DNA of 45,207 nt. It comes from Patescibacteria group bacterium (GTDB lineage: Bacteria > Patescibacteriota > Microgenomatia > UBA12405). How positions within the stretch are numbered: the stretch's first letter is position 1; each line of letters begins with the position of its first letter. The notes under the pieces were generated by a model, which was not told the DNA's origin, made no database searches, and saw only the letters and a program-made list of their open reading frames with translations. The position numbers were made by a program, and so were the translations under genes. This document shows positions 38,314 through 45,207 of the stretch, piece by piece. The stretch is from positions 1 through 45,207 of the forward strand of contig WARW01000023.1 of assembly GCA_013387215.1 (NCBI GenBank), in the 5' to 3' direction.

Positions 38314-39538
38314 CGGCATCGACATCGGAACATCCAAAGTAACCACTATTATCGGTCAATATCTTGAGGCTGAAGATAGATATAACATTATTGCAGTTTC
38401 CTCAATACCATCCCTTGGTTTTCGAAAAGGACAAATAATTAATTTAGAACAAGCAGCTAAAACTATTACTCAAAGCATAGAATCTGCCGAAAGAATGGCT
38501 GGTTTTCAAATCAACAGTGCCACCGTTTCTATTGCCGCTCCACATATTGAATCTATAAATTCTCAAGGTGTTGTCGCTATAAGTAATCCCAATGGTGAAA
38601 TCGAGTCTACTGATATTACTCGAGTCATCGAAGCTGCCAAAGCTGTTTCAATACCTGCTGGAAAAGAGATAATCCACATCATTCCAAGAAAATTTACAGT
38701 TGACGGCCAAGACGGTGTCATTGATCCAGTTGGAATGAATGGAATTAGGCTTGAAGTTGAAGCCCACATCATTCTGGCCTCTAGTCCTGCTTTAAAAAAT
38801 CTTCGTAAATGTTTAGAAGATATTGGAATACACATTGACTCAATAATTTATTCCGGTCTTTGTACTGCCAAGGCCGCTCTAACAGATACTGAAAAAGAAC
38901 TTGGTGTCGCTCTAATCGATGTTGGCGGTAGCGTCACCACCTTAACAATATTCAATGAAGGCTCTCCAATTTATTCTTCAGTTATTCCGATTGGTGCCAA
39001 TAATGTTACCAATGATTTAGCTATCGGTTTGAGATTTTCTATTGAAGATGCTGAAAAAATTAAAGTAAAACTTAGTAAAATTTCAGAAAGTAAAAAATTT
39101 GAAGACGAAATTGATTTGTCACATTTCGGTATCGCCAATGATGATAAAAGAAAAATTTCTTTGCAAACCGCTACTAATGGAATTATTAAACCAAGACTCG
39201 AAGAAATATTTTCCATAATTTACACCCAAATTGAATCAAGTGGATTTAATCGAATTATTCCAGCAGGAGTAGTATTAACAGGCGGTGGTTCTCAGACAGT
39301 TAATGTCAAAGATATTTGCAATAAAACTATTCCATTACCACTTCGTATTGCCGGACCTCCAAAAGTTGGTGGCATTGTGGATGATATACTTAATCCTGCT
39401 TATACTAGTTCAGTTGGCTTATTGATGTTTAACAAAGACACTAAAAAAACTATTAGTACTAACAATAAAAAATCCAAGTCACCTGTTGGTGGCATTATTA
39501 ATCGTATTAAAGTTCTAATCGAACCTTTATTGCCCTAA
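38279..39538 (+). CDS. ftsA: Cell division protein FtsA
   Basis: IISGIDIGTSKVTTIIGQYL, LGVALIDVGGSVTTLTIFNEGSPIYSSVIPIGANNVTNDLAIGL, IIPAGVVLTGGGSQTVNV; amphipathic C-tail. Met 38291 is an alternative start. Confidence 0.95.
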   Translation: MNIHMQHSKIISGIDIGTSKVTTIIGQYLEAEDRYNIIAVSSIPSLGFRKGQIINLEQAAKTITQSIESAERMAGFQINSATVSIAAPHIESINSQGVVAISNPNGEIESTDITRVIEAAKAVSIPAGKEIIHIIPRKFTVDGQDGVIDPVGMNGIRLEVEAHIILASSPALKNLRKCLEDIGIHIDSIIYSGLCTAKAALTDTEKELGVALIDVGGSVTTLTIFNEGSPIYSSVIPIGANNVTNDLAIGLRFSIEDAEKIKVKLSKISESKKFEDEIDLSHFGIANDDKRKISLQTATNGIIKPRLEEIFSIIYTQIESSGFNRIIPAGVVLTGGGSQTVNVKDICNKTIPLPLRIAGPPKVGGIVDDILNPAYTSSVGLLMFNKDTKKTISTNNKKSKSPVGGIINRIKVLIEPLLP

Positions 39539-39544
39539 ATTTCT

Positions 39545-40732
39545 ATGGGATTAATCAAAACACTTACTGGGCAATTTGCCAAAATTAAAGTAATCGGAGT
39601 TGGTGGAGGAGGCAGTAATGCTGTTAACTCCATGATTTCAGAAGATTGTATTAAAGGTGTTGATTTTATCGCTGTTAATACCGATTCACAGGCATTATTG
39701 AATTCACTTGCTCCAGTCAAAATCCAAATTGGCGAAAAATTAACTAAAGGATTAGGTGCAGGTGGTAATCCTCAAATGGGTTTAAAAGCCGCTGAAGAGT
39801 CTCGTGAAAGAATTAAAGAAGTTCTCGAAGGAACTGATATGGTTTTTATAACCTGCGGCATGGGAGGCGGTACTGGTACAGGTGCAGCTCCAATTATTGC
39901 TCAAATTGCCAAAAAAGAACTGGGGATTTTAACCATTGCTGTCGTCACTAAACCATTCTTTTTTGAAGGCACCAGAAGAATGACCAACGCCGAAGAAGGT
40001 ATTTCTCAGCTTCGCGAAAATGTTGATACTCTCATCGTCATTCCAAATCAAAAAGTTATGGAAGTAGTTAATAATAAAGCTACTTTAATTGAAGCTTTTA
40101 AAATTGCCGATTCAGTTCTCACTAAAGGAACCAAAGCTATTGCTGATTTAATTACTACTCCAGGTTTAATAAATCTCGATTTTGCCGATATCAAGTCTAT
40201 TATGAGCAATGCAGGATCTGCTCTTATGGGAACAGGTGAAGCAGAAGGTGAAGATCGAGCCAGAATGGCTGTCGAATCTGCCATTGATTCACCAATTGTT
40301 GAAGTAAATATTGAAGGGGCTAGGGGAGTTCTGATCAATATTACCGGCGGACCAGATTTAACCATGTCTGAAATTGAAGAAGCTGCTAAGGCTATTACTG
40401 AACGAACATCTCCCGATGCCAATATTATTTTTGGCGCTACTATTGATGAAGAACTTAAAGGTAAAATTAAAATTTCTGTTATTGCCACTGGTTTCGACTT
40501 ATCAAGATCACATCTTTACCAATCGATGAAAAAAACAGCACCGATTAGTGCTCCAACAACTCATTCTCAAGCTGTTCAAAGCCAGCCCATTTCTCAACCA
40601 AAATTAAACGAAGAACCAAAAACACTTGATGATAGTCAAATCCATAAAATGTTAGGGGATCAAGACCTTCCTATAGGTATCGATATTGTTGATGAATTTG
40701 ATATCCCGGCTTTCTTAAGAAAAAATAAATAA
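39545..40732 (+). CDS. ftsZ: Cell division protein FtsZ
   Basis: [37 protein letters not shown] tubulin signature, C-terminal [11 protein letters not shown]. Confidence 0.98.
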   Translation: MGLIKTLTGQFAKIKVIGVGGGGSNAVNSMISEDCIKGVDFIAVNTDSQALLNSLAPVKIQIGEKLTKGLGAGGNPQMGLKAAEESRERIKEVLEGTDMVFITCGMGGGTGTGAAPIIAQIAKKELGILTIAVVTKPFFFEGTRRMTNAEEGISQLRENVDTLIVIPNQKVMEVVNNKATLIEAFKIADSVLTKGTKAIADLITTPGLINLDFADIKSIMSNAGSALMGTGEAEGEDRARMAVESAIDSPIVEVNIEGARGVLINITGGPDLTMSEIEEAAKAITERTSPDANIIFGATIDEELKGKIKISVIATGFDLSRSHLYQSMKKTAPISAPTTHSQAVQSQPISQPKLNEEPKTLDDSQIHKMLGDQDLPIGIDIVDEFDIPAFLRKNK

Positions 40733-40741
40733 ATTTTTCTC

Positions 40742-40790
40742 AAAAAAAATACCGGTAATTTATCACATTGCTGCGTAAACCCACCGGTAT
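40742..40790 (-). terminator. Probable intrinsic terminator (minus strand)
   Basis: Inverted repeat ATACCGGT(40749-40756)/ACCGGTAT(40783-40790); on the minus strand it is followed by a T-run (complement of the A-run 40742-40749). Confidence 0.55.
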
Positions 40791-40853
40791 ATTATCTAAA
40801 TAGTCGTTCTTTTGTAATAAATATTCAATGCATAATATTGAAAAATATTTTAA

Positions 40854-41078
40854 TTAAGAACGAAAAACACTAAAACCAAACAAAACAATCATCAAAATTC
40901 CCAACACTAAGAAACAGACACTAAAAAACAAACACACATTCGAAAGAACTATCCATTTTCCTAGTCCATAATAAGAACTGTTGAGCCGTAAAGTACATTT
41001 ATTCTTTGATTTCCGTAGTAAAAATGACGCTGATATGAAAATGATAAATAAAATAATTAGGTAAATTTGGTTCCACAT
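40854..41078 (-). CDS. Small two-TM membrane protein
   Basis: MWNQIYLIILFIIFISASFLL...WIVLSNVCLFFSVCFLVLGILMIVLFGF; SD-like AGAGGTGG 7 nt before ATG (start 41078 rather than tracked GTG 41087). Confidence 0.5.
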   Translation of the reverse strand: MWNQIYLIILFIIFISASFLLRKSKNKCTLRLNSSYYGLGKWIVLSNVCLFFSVCFLVLGILMIVLFGFSVFRS

Positions 41079-41187
41079 TTTTGCCACCTCTTTCCAATAT
41101 TTTAATGTTCCAGACTATTCAGCCACCATCTTACTATTGAAACCCGACAAAATCAATGAGCACTATTTAAAAACAATGGAAGTATAG

Positions 41188-41193
41188 TATAAT
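41188..41193 (+). promoter_or_regulatory. -10 box for ileS leader transcript
   Basis: Perfect TATAAT at 41188-41193 with overlapping TATAGT at 41183-41188; -35 weak (TTTAAA 41166-41171). Confidence 0.5.
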
Positions 41194-41238
41194 ATGCCAT
41201 CAGTGAAAAATAATAAAAACATAATTATTATTAGCTAG
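41194..41238 (+). CDS. Putative ileS leader peptide MPSVKNNKNIIIIS
   Basis: ATG CCA TCA GTG AAA AAT AAT AAA AAC ATA ATT ATT ATT AGC TAG: four consecutive Ile codons just before the stop, then hairpin and terminator, then ileS. Confidence 0.6.
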   Translation: MPSVKNNKNIIIIS

Positions 41239-41269
41239 CCACTCTCCGTACACATTCGGAGCCAGTGGC
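41238..41269 (+). promoter_or_regulatory. Pause-type hairpin of the ileS leader
   Basis: GCCACT-CTCCG (41238-41248) pairs with CGGAG-CC-AGTGGC (41257-41269): 11 bp with a 2-nt bulge. Confidence 0.7.
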
Positions 41270-41274
41270 ATTTC

Positions 41275-41301
41275 AAAATCCTTCCAAGCGAAGGATTTTT
41301 T
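41275..41301 (+). terminator. Intrinsic terminator/attenuator upstream of ileS
   Basis: AAAATCCTTC-CAAGC-GAAGGATTTT followed by TT; 10-bp perfect stem ending in a T-run. Confidence 0.85.
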
Positions 41302-41362
41302 GTTATTTAATAGTTTGTATGTTTTTATAATATAATTTAATATTCTAAAATTTAATAAAATA

Positions 41363-44173
41363 ATGGCAAAATTCAAAGATATCCCTCAAAACGTAAAATT
41401 TCCAGAAATCGAAGAATCAGTAATTAAGTTTTGGAAAGAAAAAAACATTTTCGAAAAGTCAGTCGATTCTCGTCCTGAAGATAATTCTTATACTTTCTAT
41501 GACGGCCCTCCATTCATTACGGGAATGCCTCATCATGGTAGTTTATTGCCAAGTATTGCCAAAGATTTAATCCCTCGTTACCAAACCATGAAAGGGAAAC
41601 GTGTTAAACGTGTCTGGGGTTGGGATTGTCATGGACTTCCGGCAGAAAATAAAGTTGAAGAAATTTTAGGTTTAAAAAGCAAAAAAGATATCGAAAAAAT
41701 CGGCATCAAAAAATATATAGACGAATGTTATTCTTATGTTCAAAATGTTTCCCAAGAATGGGAATGGTATATTGACCACATTGGCCGTTGGGTTGATTTC
41801 AAAAATGCCTATCGCACCATGGATTTGCCTTACATGGAAACAGTCATGTGGGTTTTTGCTCAACTTTACAAAAAAGATTTAATTTATAAAAGTCGTCGTA
41901 CTTCTTTATTTTGTCCTCGCTGTTCCACCCCGCTTTCTAACTTCGAAATCGCCATGGATAATTCCTATCGTATGGTTGAAGATCCGGCAATTTCCATTAA
42001 ATTCAAAATTAAAGATCGCGATGCCTACATTTTAGCTTGGACCACCACCCCTTGGACTCTTCCAGGCAATTTAGCTTTAGCCGTAAATAAGGATGAAACT
42101 TATGTTGAAGTCGAAACTGATGGTGAAAAATTAATTCTCGCTAAAGCCCGTCTTGAAGCTGTTTTTGCAGGTAAAGAATACAAAATAACTCGCGAGTTTA
42201 AAGGTGAAGAATTAGTCGGTTTGGAATATGTTCCTTTATATAATTTTTACGAAGTAACCGATAAAGATTATCATGTTTATCATGGTGATTTAGTCACTAT
42301 GGAAGATGGTACTGGTATCGTCCATATCGCTCCAGGTTTTGGTGAAGAAGATTCTCAACTTGGTAAAAAAGTTGGTTTATCAGTCATTGATCATGTTGAC
42401 GATGATGGTAAATTAGCCGAAAAAGTCACACCTTTTGCTGGTTTATTTGTCAAAAAAGCTGATCCGGTTGTTATCGAAGATTTAAAATCACGAAATCTTT
42501 TATTTAAAGAAGAAAAAATTACTCACAGCTACCCATTCTGTTATCGTTGCGGCACTCCATTGATCTACAAATCTCAAACTGCTTGGTATCTTAATGTCCA
42601 AGATTTGAAACCAACAATGGAAGCCACCAATGAAAAAATAAATTGGGTTCCTGAACACATTAAACATGGTCGTTTTGGTCAAGGAATTTCTTCAGCTCCA
42701 GATTGGTGTTTATCTCGTTCTCGTTATTGGGCTTCTCCAATTCCTGTATGGGAATGTGAATGTGGCGAAAAAATAGTTCCCGAATCTATAAAAGAACTCG
42801 AAGAGTTATCTGGCCAAAAAGTAACCAATCTCCACAAACCAGACATCGACGAGATTATTGTTAATTGTCCAAAATGCGGACAAAAAGCTCATCGTGTTCC
42901 TGAGGTTTTAGATTGCTGGTTCGAATCAGGATCCATGCCTTACGCAGAAAGACATTATCCTTTTGAAAACCAAGACCGTCTTAAAAAAGAATTTCCAGCC
43001 GATTTTATCGTGGAATACATCGGTCAAACTCGCGGATGGTTCTATACTCTTCATGTTTTATCAAACGCCTTATTTGCTTCTGAATCCTTCCGAAATTGTG
43101 TCGTTACCGGTGTCATTATGGGCACTGACGGCCGCAAAATGAGCAAGCTCTATAAAAACTATCCTGATCCTAAAATGGTTATCCAAAAATATGGTGGAGA
43201 AGCTTTACGTTTATATATGATGAGCAGTGTTGTTATGATTGGCGAAAACATGAACATCAGCGAAAAAGATATTGAAGATAAAGTTAAAGATGTCATGATT
43301 CCTCTTTGGAATTGTTTTAAATACCTAGTTACCTACGCCACCATCAACAATTGGTCTCCAAACTTAGAATTAAATCTAGAACCAAAAAATGTATTGGATA
43401 AATGGATTATTACCAGAACCGATCAATTAACTAAAGAATTTGCCGAAAACTTGGATAAATATAATATTCCAAACGCCACTAGATTAGTCACTCCATACAT
43501 CGAAGATCTTTCTCGTTGGTTTATTCGCCAATCACGTGATCGCTTTGTTAATGGTGACACTGAAGCTCTTCAAACACTTTGGCAAGTCATGGTGCAATTC
43601 ACTAAAACTGTTGCTCCATTAATTCCATTTATAACTGAATATTTCTGGCAAAATTTAGTCTTGCCATTTGACAATAAAGCATCTGAATCAGTTCACTTGG
43701 ATTTCTATCCTGAAACAAAAGAGATTGATCAAAAACTACTGGATAATATGGCCAATGTCAGAGAAATTTGCGAACAGGGAAACATGGTGCGAAAAACTAA
43801 TAATATTAGCACTAGACAACCTCTTTCCAAAGCCATAGTTTCAACATCAAAATTATTAAATTTAACCGATGATTTGATTGATGTTATTAAAAACGAACTT
43901 AACGTCAAAGAAGTTGAAGTTACAAAAAGCCAAGATAATTTAGTTGTCAATCTCGACACCAACATTACTCCGGAATTAAAATCTGAAGGTGACATGAGAG
44001 ATTTAATCAGACAAATTCAAAGTCTTCGAAAAGAAGCCAATCTTGATTTGAAAGCTAAAATTAAAATTTTTGCCCCTAATTGGCCGCAAAATTTTGAAAC
44101 CGAAATACTTTCTAAAACTCTTGGCGCTTCCATCGAAAAATCTGACACCCTAAAAATTGAAAAAATAGACTAA
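41363..44173 (+). CDS. ileS: Isoleucyl-tRNA synthetase (type 2/eukaryote-like)
   Basis: YTFYDGPPFITGMPHHGSLLPSIAKDLIPRYQTMKGKRVKRVWGWDCHGLPAENKVE, AWTTTPWTLPGNLAL, DGRKMSKLYKNYPDP. Confidence 0.96.
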   Translation: MAKFKDIPQNVKFPEIEESVIKFWKEKNIFEKSVDSRPEDNSYTFYDGPPFITGMPHHGSLLPSIAKDLIPRYQTMKGKRVKRVWGWDCHGLPAENKVEEILGLKSKKDIEKIGIKKYIDECYSYVQNVSQEWEWYIDHIGRWVDFKNAYRTMDLPYMETVMWVFAQLYKKDLIYKSRRTSLFCPRCSTPLSNFEIAMDNSYRMVEDPAISIKFKIKDRDAYILAWTTTPWTLPGNLALAVNKDETYVEVETDGEKLILAKARLEAVFAGKEYKITREFKGEELVGLEYVPLYNFYEVTDKDYHVYHGDLVTMEDGTGIVHIAPGFGEEDSQLGKKVGLSVIDHVDDDGKLAEKVTPFAGLFVKKADPVVIEDLKSRNLLFKEEKITHSYPFCYRCGTPLIYKSQTAWYLNVQDLKPTMEATNEKINWVPEHIKHGRFGQGISSAPDWCLSRSRYWASPIPVWECECGEKIVPESIKELEELSGQKVTNLHKPDIDEIIVNCPKCGQKAHRVPEVLDCWFESGSMPYAERHYPFENQDRLKKEFPADFIVEYIGQTRGWFYTLHVLSNALFASESFRNCVVTGVIMGTDGRKMSKLYKNYPDPKMVIQKYGGEALRLYMMSSVVMIGENMNISEKDIEDKVKDVMIPLWNCFKYLVTYATINNWSPNLELNLEPKNVLDKWIITRTDQLTKEFAENLDKYNIPNATRLVTPYIEDLSRWFIRQSRDRFVNGDTEALQTLWQVMVQFTKTVAPLIPFITEYFWQNLVLPFDNKASESVHLDFYPETKEIDQKLLDNMANVREICEQGNMVRKTNNISTRQPLSKAIVSTSKLLNLTDDLIDVIKNELNVKEVEVTKSQDNLVVNLDTNITPELKSEGDMRDLIRQIQSLRKEANLDLKAKIKIFAPNWPQNFETEILSKTLGASIEKSDTLKIEKID

Positions 44174-44183
44174 ACTTTTATAG

Positions 44184-45179
44184 ATGTCTAGGAATTTTTG
44201 GCTACCGGTTTTAATAAGCATTCTTGTTTTATTTTGTATCAACATGCTTATGATAAGCTCGGTAGCCCCATCGGTTTTCTGGAAACAACTTTTTGCCTGG
44301 GTAGTAGGCGTCGGGCTCTTTTTTGTTGGTAAACAAATTAACCCAAAACAAATTATGCCATACAAATGGCTAATATTTGCTATCTGCTGCTTTCTTTTAT
44401 TTCTTCCCATTATTTTAAACAATATAACTCGTGGTTCCCGCCGTTGGATTGATGTTGGCCCAACTACCATTCAACCATCTGAAGTTGCCAAACCATGGCT
44501 GATGTTGTTTCTTGCCAACTCCACCTTTCCAATCGCTCACTTTATTCCATTCATGATTATCATGATGCAGCCGGATCTTGGGAGTGCTATTTCTGTTCTA
44601 TTTCTTGCTGTTCCCAATGTTCTCTATAATAAAAAGTTACTTCAATTTGTGTTAATGGGATCTTTAGTTTTTATTTTAGTTTCACCTTTAATCTATAATT
44701 ATGTTTTGCATGATTATCAAAAGCACCGAATCGTCAACTTTCTTAATCCCAATTCCGATCCTTTAGGAAAGGGTTATAATGTCATCCAATCGAAAATAGC
44801 CATAGGTTCTGGAGGAATTTTTGGGAAGGGCTACAAAAAAGGTACCCAAGGTCAATTGTTATTTTTACCCGAAAAACACACCGATTTTATGTTTGCTACC
44901 ACCGGAGAAGAATTAGGTCTTCTTGGTATTTTAATTATAATTTCTTCTTACTATTTTTTAATAAAAACTTTAATCGACAAAGCTTATTCAACAACAAACC
45001 GAGCTCTGTTTATATTTACTCTAGGCATTTCATTTCAGATTTGGATGCAGGCATTCATTAATATAGGTATGAATATCGGAGTGCTGCCAGTAACTGGAAT
45101 TCCTCTGCCTTTTATATCAGTAGGCGGCTCATCGTTAATGGCTCTTTTATTTTCCCTTGGAATTATTTATTCTTCTTAA
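44184..45179 (+). CDS. rodA: SEDS protein, RodA-like
   Basis: RRWIDVGPTTIQPSEVAKPWLMLFLA, QPDLGSAISVLFLA, GSGGIFGKGYKKGTQGQLLFLPEKHTDFMFATTGEELGLLG, LPVTGIPLPFISVGGSSLMALLFSLG. Confidence 0.93.
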   Translation: MSRNFWLPVLISILVLFCINMLMISSVAPSVFWKQLFAWVVGVGLFFVGKQINPKQIMPYKWLIFAICCFLLFLPIILNNITRGSRRWIDVGPTTIQPSEVAKPWLMLFLANSTFPIAHFIPFMIIMMQPDLGSAISVLFLAVPNVLYNKKLLQFVLMGSLVFILVSPLIYNYVLHDYQKHRIVNFLNPNSDPLGKGYNVIQSKIAIGSGGIFGKGYKKGTQGQLLFLPEKHTDFMFATTGEELGLLGILIIISSYYFLIKTLIDKAYSTTNRALFIFTLGISFQIWMQAFINIGMNIGVLPVTGIPLPFISVGGSSLMALLFSLGIIYSS

Positions 45180-45207
45180 AATTTTATAAATAATACCCTA
45201 TATATTA

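Noticed and set aside
40048-40488. 146-aa minus ORF opposite ftsZ
   Set aside because: Antisense shadow of highly conserved ftsZ.
41194-41301. T-box as an explanation of the ileS leader
   Set aside because: No GGGTGGNACCGCG T-box core in 41190-41362; the Ile-codon ORF plus terminator fits peptide attenuation better.
1-45207. CRISPR arrays, tRNA or rRNA genes, transposases
   Set aside because: No regularly spaced repeats, no rRNA-like or convincing tRNA cloverleaf sequence, and no transposase-like ORF seen by eye.
1-45207. Alternative genetic code (TGA as Gly/Trp as in some CPR lineages)
   Set aside because: ORFs end normally at TGA (e.g. the sugar transferase ends TGG-TGA at 19596) and Trp is encoded by TGG; standard code fits.

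Overview
AT-rich 45.2 kb bacterial chromosomal window, densely packed with overlapping genes and almost entirely + strand after ~3.8 kb. Standard code (TGA is used as stop). Gene content (N-terminally short MurE-like ligase, DUF4012, reduced dcw cluster, LysW-like protein) suggests a Patescibacteria/CPR genome, possibly Microgenomates; this is inference only. Blocks: (i) minus-strand flippase, galE, metK and an LPG-synthase-like membrane protein; (ii) 3.8-19.6 kb surface-glycan cluster with six GT4-like and three GT2-like glycosyltransferases, a methyltransferase, an acyltransferase, a Wzy/ligase-like protein, ManC-like and WcaJ-like proteins; (iii) DUF4012, recO, glyS, lipoprotein; (iv) a rearranged division/cell-wall cluster rsmH-ftsL-ftsI-murE-[ATE-like]-murC/mpl-murA-mraY-[NlpC/P60-like]-[LysW-like]-[PLP enzyme]-[ATP-grasp]-ftsW-murG-[short ftsQ]-ftsA-ftsZ; (v) ileS and rodA. 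Most interesting signals: a putative isoleucine leader-peptide attenuator before ileS (MPSVKNNKNIIIIS-stop, hairpin, intrinsic terminator); an apparently translational T-box with a very short leader before glyS; a SAM-I-clan riboswitch with a promoter and SD sequestration before metK; an untracked 55-aa LysW-like carrier next to PLP and ATP-grasp genes inside the dcw cluster; an Ate/Bpt-like aminoacyl-tRNA transferase-like gene between Mur ligases; and repeated -10 boxes 5-7 nt upstream of ATG, suggesting leaderless transcripts. No homology searches or folding programs were run.
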